16,418 bases of DNA. It comes from CALZFJ01 sp051878575. Lineage in GTDB: Bacteria > Bacteroidota > Bacteroidia > Bacteroidales > Muribaculaceae. The notes under the pieces are model-generated. The model made no database searches and was not told the DNA's origin. It saw only the letters and a program-made list of their open reading frames with translations. The DNA lies in NCBI GenBank assembly GCA_051878575.1, contig JBJEKJ010000017.1, positions 1 through 16,418 on the forward strand. Direction: 5' to 3'. The position numbers and the translations under genes are program-made. Position 1 is the stretch's first letter. The number at the start of each line of letters is the position of its first letter. Below, piece after piece: positions 6,677 to 13,502 of this stretch.

Positions 6677-7732
6677 CGTCGTTTTACTCTTCCTAAGCCA
6701 CATAGGTATCACCGTTATGCCCATCAATAGATATATGTAATAGCTCACTATCCGCCACGTGAACATTATCACCATGGCAAGCGTGGCCGATGGCATCATG
6801 TCGGCATAATACTGCGTGAAAAGCCACTCGCCAAGCCCGCTTCCTCCCGGTGTGGGACACACCATGAGCACGAGCCACACCACAGCCTGACGCGCGAAGA
6901 CGAGCCAATAGTCAGTATCCGGAACGAGGCCCCAGAAAAGAGCGCACACGAGCAGATAGCGAGGCACCCACAACATGGCGGTAGCGACAAAAGCCTTGAC
7001 CCACCACATCGGCGACCGCTCTTTGACGTCGAGCGAGGCCGCCACCATATTGTCGGCCATAGCCGCTACTTGAGGCTGCCACCTGCTCAGGAGCCTGAGG
7101 CTGAAAAGGCCTACAAGCATTGAGCGAATGAGCTGCGGACGCACCATAATGCCGAGGAAAAGCACTATTGTCCATAGCGCTATCACGGCATAAATGCCCC
7201 AAAACGCCCACTTAAGCCCAAAAGAGAACGACAGCCCGCCCATCGAGCCGAAAAGTTCCTCCACGGGAGTGAACAGCAGTACCGCCGGGCACGAGACCAC
7301 AAAAAACAGCTCGTCGAGGAACAATGTAACAATCATCAGCGTGGTAGCCCGCCCGAAGTTGATGCCTTCGAGCCTCATGAACACCATGGCAAGGCTGCTG
7401 CCACCTACCGCACTTGGAGTGACGGCCGACGTGAACTCACACATAATGCACACCTTCAGCGCCTGCCACCACGAGAGGTCGCCGTCGGTTATGGAGCGAT
7501 AGCGCCACGTCATTCCAAACTCGCGGGCAGCCACCATAAGCAGCACCATAGCCAATGCCGCTGCCGTGCGCAGAGTGAGCGGCACCGCCGAGAAATCAAA
7601 ATTGCCAAACTCTCCCGCAAAGAGCCACACCACCACTCCGATGCCAATCAGCACAGGTATAATAATGTGTATGGGGCGGAATCCTCCCACTCCGGCCAAC
7701 TCATTTTCCCTTATTGAATCCTTTTCCTGCAT
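6659..7732 (-). CDS. UPF0104/YbhN-type integral membrane protein (LPG synthase TM-like, flippase-like)
   Basis: This 357-residue polytopic protein matches the lysylphosphatidylglycerol synthase transmembrane-region family (UPF0104/YbhN). About seven to eight hydrophobic segments are visible (near 21-40, 55-70, 130-155, 175-196, 246-268, 280-292, 315-345). Family motifs are FTSAVTPSAVGGSS (100-113) and CPTPGGSGLGEW (292-303), the glycine/proline-rich loops typical of the family. The C-terminal acyltransferase domain of MprF is absent, so aminoacylation of lipids is not expected. Members are described as membrane proteins linked to lipid or glycolipid handling, and the substrate is unknown. The start is the ATG at 7732, after a good promoter. 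The gene is upstream of the NfeD-kdsB-M16 unit on the same strand, 164 nt before it, and may be separately transcribed. Confidence 0.9.
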   Translation of the reverse strand: MQEKDSIRENELAGVGGFRPIHIIIPVLIGIGVVVWLFAGEFGNFDFSAVPLTLRTAAALAMVLLMVAAREFGMTWRYRSITDGDLSWWQALKVCIMCEFTSAVTPSAVGGSSLAMVFMRLEGINFGRATTLMIVTLFLDELFFVVSCPAVLLFTPVEELFGSMGGLSFSFGLKWAFWGIYAVIALWTIVLFLGIMVRPQLIRSMLVGLFSLRLLSRWQPQVAAMADNMVAASLDVKERSPMWWVKAFVATAMLWVPRYLLVCALFWGLVPDTDYWLVFARQAVVWLVLMVCPTPGGSGLGEWLFTQYYADMMPSATLAMVIMFTWRIVSYYIYLLMGITVIPMWLRKSKTTKCHTK

Positions 7733-7812
7733 CGTATCCTCTATTATATCATTGCGGCCACTGCACGGAGCAAATTCAGGCGCACGGCATGGCTCGACAA
7801 GTTATTCAACCA

Positions 7813-7844
7813 CAAAATTAATAATTTCACCCATATAACGCAAA
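7813..7844 (-). promoter_or_regulatory. Strong Bacteroidales promoter of the UPF0104 gene
   Basis: On the minus strand TTTG (7844-7841) is followed by exactly 20 nt and then TAATTTTG (7820-7813), a full match to the consensus. Transcription should start near 7806, giving a leader of about 74 nt. A weaker second candidate (TTG-N19-TGAATTTG) lies nearer the gene, ending near 7780. Confidence 0.7.
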
Positions 7845-8037
7845 ATCCCGGCTCCATGTATCGCCGCTTGTCCTATTTAACTACAAATCTCGACGACATT
7901 TCCGGCGTCGCCTAAATATCAGCATGTTTGTTGCCGCCAATCCTTCGCCAATCATGTAGCAAATGCCCTTTAACGGCCTTCTCAACCAACCAAAGTCGAC
8001 CGACGCCAAAAAATAATTCACAAAAATGTGCGTAAGA
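7845..8037. other. Noncoding stretch with no recognised feature
   Basis: This is the middle of the 359-nt gap between the divergent UPF0104 gene and the tRNA. I see no convincing reading frame, repeat or hairpin here. The promoters for the two flanking genes lie at its ends. Confidence 0.6.
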
Positions 8038-8070
8038 TTTTGCACAATCAAAAAAATAGTGCTATCTTTG
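8038..8070 (+). promoter_or_regulatory. Promoter of the CAT tRNA gene
   Basis: TTTTG (8038-8042), 20 nt, then TATCTTTG (8063-8070) is a perfect Bacteroidales promoter. The predicted start is near 8077, about 15 nt before the mature tRNA 5' end. Confidence 0.85.
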
Positions 8071-8091
8071 CACTCGCAAAAGCGAAACGAT

Positions 8092-8168
8092 GGCGGGATA
8101 GCTCAGTTGGTTAGAGCGTCGGATTCATAACCCGGAGGTCTCGAGTTCAATTCTCGATCCCGCTACCA
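8092..8168 (+). tRNA. tRNA-Met (anticodon CAT), probably elongator
   Basis: The 77-nt sequence folds as a class I tRNA: acceptor GGCGGGA/TCCCGCT, D-arm GCTC...GAGC with AGTTGGTTA, anticodon loop TTCATAA, variable AGGTC, T-arm TCGAG-TTCAATT-CTCGA, discriminator A, and an encoded CCA. The anticodon is CAT at 8126-8128. The initiator hallmark, an unpaired C1/A72, is absent: position 1 is G facing U72. Elongator Met is therefore preferred, although tRNA-Ile2 (CAT with lysidine) cannot be excluded by eye. The anticodon stem has an A31/C39 mismatch next to the loop. The gene has its own promoter and terminator, so it is a single-gene transcript. Confidence 0.9.
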
Positions 8169-8209
8169 CGAGACGCAGCAGAGTAATTTCTGCTGCGTCT
8201 CGTCGTTTT
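8168..8209 (+). terminator. Intrinsic terminator of the tRNA transcript
   Basis: A perfect 15-bp stem (8168-8182 with 8189-8203, core CGAGACGCAGCAGA) and a 6-nt loop GTAATT are followed by CG and four T. The first base of the stem is the last A of the tRNA CCA, so terminator and tRNA abut with no spacer. Confidence 0.9.
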
Positions 8210-8353
8210 AGCATCCTCCTGATTTAGCAATATGCCAATATTTTTCGGTATTAGCGGGCACAAGTTGTGTCAGGATTCGGGCCGATCACTGTGCCATTTC
8301 GGAGTAATATTTGACAAAAATGAAGAAAATGGAGAAAAAAACTTCAATAATCG

Positions 8354-8384
8354 TTTAGATATTAAAAAAATATATGTAAATTTG
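8354..8384 (+). promoter_or_regulatory. Promoter of the DUF349 gene
   Basis: TTTA (8354-8357), 19 nt, then TAAATTTG (8377-8384) fits the Bacteroidales consensus with one mismatch in the -33 box. The predicted leader is about 50 nt. In it, TCCGC/GCGGA (8401-8420) and ATTATTT/AAATAAT (8407-8426) could form two weak, mutually exclusive hairpins. Confidence 0.6.
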
Positions 8385-8442
8385 AACTTTGAAGTAGTTG
8401 TCCGCAATTATTTTAGCGGAAATAATCTAAATTAATGAAAAT

Positions 8443-10317
8443 ATGGATTTGCGTGAAAAGTCTGAATCAGAAGAACAACTGAACAAAGACGTAACCTTGA
8501 ACTCGGCTGCGGCTGACGATGCCGCCAGCGATGTGGTGACTGAAAACGAGGCTGAGGCTTCGGAAGTTGAAAATGTGGCAGTAGAACAACCGGCAGATGC
8601 CGAGAAAGTTGCGGTGAGCTACACCGACAAAACTAAGGCAGAGCTGGTGGAAGCCCTTAAAGCGTTGCTCGAGCAACCTGTGGACAGCATCAAGGATGAT
8701 GTTGCGCAGATTAAGGTGGCGTTCTATAGCCTTCGCAACAACGAAATCGCACAATTGCGCGAGGAGTTTCTTGCCAAAGGCAATGAGGAGGCAGCATTTG
8801 CCATTCCCGAAGATGCCGACGAGACTGCCTTTAAAGAGACCCTGAACCTGCTCAAAGAGAAACGTGCCGAATTTAATGCCGCACAGGAAGCTCTCAGAGC
8901 CGAGAATCTTGAGAAGAAACGCAACATCATAGCTGAAATCAACTCCATAGTTGCCGACCCCGACAACATCAACAAGCAATATGCGCGCGTACAGCAATTA
9001 CAACAGGAGTTCAAAGCCATAGGCGAGATTCCCGCAACCGACGTAACCGACATCTGGAAGTCGTATCAGCTTGCCACTGAGCACTTCTATGACTTGCTGA
9101 AAATGAATAAGGAATTGCGCGACTATGATTTCAAGAAGAATTTGGAAATCAAGCAGCAGCTTTGCTCCGACGCCGTGGCACTCGGCGAGTGCGACGACGT
9201 GGTGGCAGCTTTCAAGAAATTGCAGGAGCTCCACAACATCTGGCGAGAGACCGGGCCGGTGGCCAAGGAGATTCGCGAGGAGCTTTGGGGCAAGTTCAAG
9301 GAGGCGTCGGCTGTGGTGAACAAAAAGTATCAGGCATTCTTCGAGAGCCGGAAAGAGAAGGAAAAGGAGAACGAGACAGCCAAGACTGCAATCTGCGAGA
9401 GAGTGGAGGCTATCGACATCGCCGCAATAAAGACCTACGCAGGTTGGGACGACGCCACCAAGCAGATTATCGAGATGCAAGAGGAGTGGAAGAAGCTCGG
9501 GTTTGCTGCAAAGAAGGTGAACGCCGACCTTTTTGCCCGTTTCCGCAAGACGTGCGACGAATTCTTCGCCCGCAAGGCCGAGTTCTTCAAGACGATGAAA
9601 GAGGAGCTCGCCACAAATCTGCAAAAGAAGCAGGCCCTTTGCGAGAAGGCAGAGGCCCTAAAGGACTCCACCGATTGGAAAAAGACGGCCGACGAGCTGA
9701 TCGCCCTGCAAAAAGAGTGGAAGACCATCGGTCCGGTGGCAAAGAAATACAGCGACGTGGTGTGGAAACGCTTTATTGCGGCTTGCGACCACTTCTTCAA
9801 CGAGAAAGGCAAGCAGACCACAAACGTGCGTCAGGTGGAGCATGCCAATCTGAAGGCCAAGAAGGAGGTTATAACGGCCATCAACGCCATTCTTGCCGAT
9901 GAGGCCGAGAGCGACGGAGCCACAAAGGTTCGCGCTCTGATGAAGCAATGGCAGGAAATTGGACACGTTCCTTTCAAGGAAAAAGACAAAATCTACAATG
10001 AGTATCGTGCCGCCGTCGACCAGGCGTTCGACAAATTCGACATGAAAGCCACTCGGGCCAACCTTGCCAACTTCGAGAGCTCAATAAGCCAGATTTCCGA
10101 TCAGGACAAGATGTATCGCGAGCGCGAGCGACTCGTGAGAACCTACGAGCAGAAGCGCAACGAACTGAAGACCTATGAGAACAACATGGGATTCTTCAAC
10201 GCACAATCCAAGGGCGGAAACTCAATGCTCAAGGAGATGGAGCGAAAGATTCAGAAAATCAAGGACGAACTGGCACTGCTCGAGAAGAAGATACAGCTCG
10301 TCGACGGAAAGCTGTAA
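8443..10317 (+). CDS. DUF349 repeat protein
   Basis: The 624-residue protein carries five DUF349 repeats at roughly 181-240, 255-315, 338-398, 413-472 and 494-550. Each reads like L-x-x-x-W-x-x-x-G-x-[VA] followed by [IVL][WFY]-x-x-[FY]-x-x-[AC]-x-[DE]-x-[FY]. Examples are LQKEWKTIGPVAKKYSDVVW (422-441) and MKQWQEIGHVPFKEKDKIY (500-518). The first 57 residues are acidic and low in complexity (many E, D, A, V), and the last 55 are coiled-coil-like and charged. No signal peptide or membrane segment is visible, so it is likely cytosolic. The molecular role is unknown to me. The family is widespread in Bacteroidota and the repeats suggest a helical scaffold that binds protein or nucleic acid. The start is the ATG at 8443. 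The gene has its own promoter and a hairpin after it, so it is probably monocistronic. Confidence 0.9.
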   Translation: MDLREKSESEEQLNKDVTLNSAAADDAASDVVTENEAEASEVENVAVEQPADAEKVAVSYTDKTKAELVEALKALLEQPVDSIKDDVAQIKVAFYSLRNNEIAQLREEFLAKGNEEAAFAIPEDADETAFKETLNLLKEKRAEFNAAQEALRAENLEKKRNIIAEINSIVADPDNINKQYARVQQLQQEFKAIGEIPATDVTDIWKSYQLATEHFYDLLKMNKELRDYDFKKNLEIKQQLCSDAVALGECDDVVAAFKKLQELHNIWRETGPVAKEIREELWGKFKEASAVVNKKYQAFFESRKEKEKENETAKTAICERVEAIDIAAIKTYAGWDDATKQIIEMQEEWKKLGFAAKKVNADLFARFRKTCDEFFARKAEFFKTMKEELATNLQKKQALCEKAEALKDSTDWKKTADELIALQKEWKTIGPVAKKYSDVVWKRFIAACDHFFNEKGKQTTNVRQVEHANLKAKKEVITAINAILADEAESDGATKVRALMKQWQEIGHVPFKEKDKIYNEYRAAVDQAFDKFDMKATRANLANFESSISQISDQDKMYRERERLVRTYEQKRNELKTYENNMGFFNAQSKGGNSMLKEMERKIQKIKDELALLEKKIQLVDGKL

Positions 10318-10348
10318 TTGAAGAAGCCCACAAGCTCTACACATACAT

Positions 10349-10385
10349 TCACCCCTGCCCCGCTATTATCGACGGGTAGGGGTGA
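10349..10385 (+). terminator. Hairpin after the DUF349 gene, likely terminator
   Basis: TCACCCCTGCCC pairs with GGGTAGGGGTGA (12 bp, one G-T wobble) around a 13-nt loop. It lies 31 nt past the stop codon. The sequence after it (TATTATAA) is A/T-rich but not a pure T-run, so it is a probable rather than textbook terminator. Confidence 0.6.
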
Positions 10386-10451
10386 TATTATAACCTCCTA
10401 TAATTTTTATCAATTTTAAAGCTATAACCGAATTAAAGATTATAAAGAATC

Positions 10452-11951
10452 ATGAGAAAAACAATTATTGGCAGCATCGCATCAGCATTCATGCTATTGT
10501 CATCGGCATTTGCCTCAGCTCAAACCGGCGATCTTCCTCGCTCGACTCCCGAGGCCGAGGGTGTGCCCTCCCGCGCAATCAGCGCACTCTTCGACTCGCT
10601 TATGGCTCTGCCGAGAACCGAAATTCACAGCATCGTGGTGGTGCGCCACGGCAAGGTTATCGCCGAGACCTACCCCACCCCGTTCAAGCCTGAGTACCGG
10701 CACACCATGTACTCCTGCTCAAAGACATTCGTGGGAGCCGCAGTCGGACTCGCGATAGCCGACAACCGGCTTCGCCTCACCGACCGCGTGGCTACATTCT
10801 TCCCCGAGTCGCTGCCGGCAACAGTGACACCCGAGCTTGCCGACATGACGGTAAGGCACCTGCTCACTATGACATCGGGCATCGACCCCGACTGGAACAT
10901 GCGCAACATAACCCCCGACTGGATAGCCACTTATCTTGGCAAAAAGTGCGCTCAGCCGGGCACAGCGTTCAAATACGACTCCATCTGCACCTACCTTTTG
11001 GCTGCAATAGTGCAGAAGGTAACAGGCATGTCGCTCCTCGACTACCTGAAGATGAAAATCTTCGACTCCATGCACATAACCGACGTGGAATGGGAAGTGA
11101 GCCCCGAGGGATTCAACACCGGTGGCTGGGGGCTCCACATCCAGCCCGAGTCGCTCGCAAAATTCGGCATTCTGCTCATCAACGGAGGCTGCTGGAACGG
11201 CAAGCAGTTGATTCCCGCCGAGTGGGTGCGCGAGATGACGTCATCGCAGATGAAGACCTACGGAAACGACTACTGCTACCAGACGTGGCGATGCGACTAT
11301 CCCGGCACATTCCGTGCCGACGGAGCCTTAGGCCAATATATCCTCATGATTCCCGAGAAGGACATGGTGGTGGTAATCACCGAGTGTACGATGATCGATG
11401 GCAAACGTCAGCGCCACCTCGTGTGGGACATTCTGCTGCCTTCGGTCACCGACGGCTCACTTCCCGAGGGAAAAGACACAGCCACCCTCAGAGACAAGGC
11501 TGCCCGCTACTCGCTCGACACTCCCACGGGAAAGCCAAGTGGAAAATACGACTTCAGCGGCAAGACCTTCAAGCTATCCGATAATCGTCTCGAATGGACC
11601 TCAATAGCCCTGAAAAGCGACAAGAAGAGAATCACAGCCTCGATAACGCTCGCCGACGGAAATCGCATGGACGTAGACTGCGGCTTCAGGCAATGGCTCA
11701 CCTCTACCACCGAGGCACGGCCACCCTACTCGGTGGGAGCGCTGGGGCGCTTCACCGGCATAAGCAGGGATTTTGCGGTAGCAGGTAGCTATGCATGGAA
11801 AACGGGCTCAAAATTAGTGCTGAAGCTCGAATACGCCAACTGGGTGACCGCTCTTGATGTGGAAATCGACTTCAGCGGCAATGAGGCGAGAATCACAGCA
11901 CAGGAAAACTACTCCGACACCCCCATAGCAATAGTGGGAAAAGCCGAATAG
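10452..11951 (+). CDS. Secreted serine hydrolase, class C beta-lactamase fold
   Basis: This 499-residue protein has the beta-lactamase/penicillin-binding-protein transpeptidase-like fold. A signal peptide covers residues 1-23 (MRKT then a hydrophobic core, ASA before Gln24), with no lipobox, so the mature form should be periplasmic or secreted. The nucleophile motif is S88-C-S-K91, the second motif is Y175-D-S177 (YxS variant), and GALGQ at 291-295 sits at the third position. LLTMTSGI (137-144) is typical of the family. The catalytic part ends near 330. The rest, about 370-499, is beta-rich and typical of the extra C-terminal domain on Bacteroidota serine hydrolases. Its substrate could be a peptide, a D-amino acid ester or peptidoglycan, and I would not call it an antibiotic resistance enzyme. 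It starts at the ATG at 10452 and stands alone between hairpins. No clear promoter box is visible upstream. Confidence 0.88.
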   Translation: MRKTIIGSIASAFMLLSSAFASAQTGDLPRSTPEAEGVPSRAISALFDSLMALPRTEIHSIVVVRHGKVIAETYPTPFKPEYRHTMYSCSKTFVGAAVGLAIADNRLRLTDRVATFFPESLPATVTPELADMTVRHLLTMTSGIDPDWNMRNITPDWIATYLGKKCAQPGTAFKYDSICTYLLAAIVQKVTGMSLLDYLKMKIFDSMHITDVEWEVSPEGFNTGGWGLHIQPESLAKFGILLINGGCWNGKQLIPAEWVREMTSSQMKTYGNDYCYQTWRCDYPGTFRADGALGQYILMIPEKDMVVVITECTMIDGKRQRHLVWDILLPSVTDGSLPEGKDTATLRDKAARYSLDTPTGKPSGKYDFSGKTFKLSDNRLEWTSIALKSDKKRITASITLADGNRMDVDCGFRQWLTSTTEARPPYSVGALGRFTGISRDFAVAGSYAWKTGSKLVLKLEYANWVTALDVEIDFSGNEARITAQENYSDTPIAIVGKAE

Positions 11952-11961
11952 CATCACCGAA

Positions 11962-11989
11962 CTCCGCACAGGCCGGAACCTGTGCGGAG
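11962..11989 (+). terminator. GC-rich hairpin after the serine hydrolase gene
   Basis: CTCCGCACAGG and CCTGTGCGGAG form a perfect 11-bp stem with a 6-nt loop CCGGAA, beginning 10 nt after the stop codon. No T-run follows directly (CATACCCG), so it may terminate weakly or act as a 3' end stabiliser. Confidence 0.6.
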
Positions 11990-12008
11990 CATACCCGAAA
12001 ATCATTTT

Positions 12009-12058
12009 AAGAAATGCTAAAAAACCTTTGTCATCATGGAGAATTAATAGCATTTCTT
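12009..12058. repeat. 11-bp inverted repeat upstream of the sugar transferase gene
   Basis: AAGAAATGCTA (12009-12019) is perfectly inverted as TAGCATTTCTT (12048-12058) with a 28-nt spacer. It lies 62 nt before the start codon at 12121, in a region without a clear TAnnTTTG promoter. It could be an operator or a leader stem-loop. It is too short and too closely spaced for a known invertible promoter. Confidence 0.55.
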
Positions 12059-12120
12059 CACAATAATACACAAGTCTACTCGTTAATATAATAAAGCAGA
12101 AGCCTTAACAATAGACAACA

Positions 12121-13488
12121 GTGAGCAAAAGAGGTAGATATGGACAATTTATACGCGGCATTTTCACTTTAGTGGATTTCGCCGTGCTCAACACAGCCTA
12201 CGGATTGCTCTATTTCATATTTGGAGCAAGCGATTTCTTCACACGCCCTATATGGCTGCTCGTGAACATGTCGTTCATTCTCGTGGAGTTCTTCTCCTCG
12301 CAAATTCATGAGCGCCGCGTGGTATTTGCCGACAGGGTGATAATCGAGGCCGTGCGCACCGGACTCATTCATCTTGCCATCTTCCTTGCATTCCTCTCCT
12401 TCCTCGACATCAACATCAACCCGCTGAAATATGTGGTATTCTACACATTCTTCCTAAGCGGTCTGAGCTTATGGTGGATTCTTTCGCGAAAAATCATCAA
12501 GCGCTACCGCACGCACGGATTCAACTTCCGCCGCATAATCATCATCGGCGGTGGAGCGGCCGGAACGAGGCTTATCAAGGAGATGCTGAGCGACGCCGGC
12601 TACGGGTACCGCATTCTCGGCGTGTTCGACGACAACAAGCGCAACCGAGGCACGGGCCACTATGCCGGCACGTTGAGCGACGTGGAGCAATTTGTGAAAA
12701 AGAACCTTATCGACGAGATGTATTGCACGATAAACGACGACGACACCACGGCGCAGATGATAAAAATCGCCGACAACAATGCCATGGACTTCTACTATGT
12801 GCCGCAATTCAGCAAGACGGTGGCACGAAAGTTTGAGCTCTCGTCGATAGGCAATGTGCCTATTCTCGCCTTGCGCCCCAACCCTCTCGGCAACACAGTC
12901 AACCGACTGATAAAGCGCAGCATCGACCTCGCAGTGTCGTCGCTCGTGCTTATATGCTCGCCTATCGTGCTAATTCCGGTGGCAATAGGCATAAAGATAT
13001 CGTCGAAGGGTCCTATTTTCTTCAAGCAGAAGCGCACAGGCTACCGTGGCGAGGAGTTCTGGTGCTACAAGTTCCGCACAATGCGCGTGAATGCCGACTC
13101 CGACAAGGTGCAGGCCACACGCGACGACCCGCGCAAGACAAAATTCGGCGACTTCCTGCGCAAGACGAGCATCGACGAGCTGCCACAATTTTTCAACGTG
13201 TGGCGAGGCGATATGTCGATTGTAGGCCCGCGTCCGCACATGGTGAAGCACACACAAGACTATAGCGCGCTAATCGACAAGTACATGCTTCGTCACACCA
13301 TCAAGCCGGGAATCACCGGATGGGCGCAAGTGAACGGGCTGCGTGGACAGACCGAGCACTTATGGCAGATGGAGCGACGTGTGGAATACGACGTGTGGTA
13401 CGCCGAGAACTGGAATGTGATGCTCGACATGAAAATCATATTCCTTACCGTGTATAACGCTATCAAAGGCGAGAAAAACGCATTCTGA
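12121..13488 (+). CDS. wcaJ: Undecaprenyl-phosphate hexose-1-phosphate transferase (WcaJ-like)
   Basis: This 455-residue initiating transferase should move a hexose-1-phosphate (often glucose) from a UDP-sugar to undecaprenyl phosphate, the first membrane step of exopolysaccharide or capsule assembly. Four N-terminal TM helices (about 12-34, 45-62, 80-97, 105-123) precede a Rossmann-like CoA-binding domain starting at IIIIGGGAAGTRL (139-151). The C-terminal sugar transferase domain starts near 264 with a membrane helix (266-290). It contains KFRTM (317-321), the catalytic TSIDELPQ (349-356, Asp352-Glu353) and VGPRPH (368-373). Length and layout match the WcaJ family, but the sugar is not certain. 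The start is the GTG at 12121, with no Shine-Dalgarno. recQ follows after 14 nt, so the two are probably co-transcribed. No other glycosyltransferases, Wzx/Wzy or export genes lie nearby, so it is an isolated initiating enzyme. Confidence 0.9.
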   Translation: MSKRGRYGQFIRGIFTLVDFAVLNTAYGLLYFIFGASDFFTRPIWLLVNMSFILVEFFSSQIHERRVVFADRVIIEAVRTGLIHLAIFLAFLSFLDININPLKYVVFYTFFLSGLSLWWILSRKIIKRYRTHGFNFRRIIIIGGGAAGTRLIKEMLSDAGYGYRILGVFDDNKRNRGTGHYAGTLSDVEQFVKKNLIDEMYCTINDDDTTAQMIKIADNNAMDFYYVPQFSKTVARKFELSSIGNVPILALRPNPLGNTVNRLIKRSIDLAVSSLVLICSPIVLIPVAIGIKISSKGPIFFKQKRTGYRGEEFWCYKFRTMRVNADSDKVQATRDDPRKTKFGDFLRKTSIDELPQFFNVWRGDMSIVGPRPHMVKHTQDYSALIDKYMLRHTIKPGITGWAQVNGLRGQTEHLWQMERRVEYDVWYAENWNVMLDMKIIFLTVYNAIKGEKNAF

Positions 13489-13502
13489 CGACTATTTCCA
13501 AG

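Noticed and set aside
8401..8426. Possible two-state hairpin switch in the DUF349 leader
   Set aside because: Both stems are only 5-7 bp and mostly A/T. I could not support a riboswitch or attenuator.
8232..8435. Short plus-strand reading frame of 67 codons before the DUF349 gene
   Set aside because: It covers the DUF349 promoter boxes, has low-complexity A/T-rich codons, no ribosome binding site and no recognisable domain.
10452..11951. Serine hydrolase as an antibiotic-resistance beta-lactamase
   Set aside because: It has the fold and SxxK, but the second motif is YxS and the C-terminal extension is typical of general serine hydrolases. Resistance is not supported.
12009..12058. Mpi-type invertible promoter upstream of the WcaJ-like gene
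   Set aside because: Known invertible promoter segments have longer repeats and a much longer spacer, and no promoter box lies between these repeats. It is kept only as an unexplained inverted repeat.
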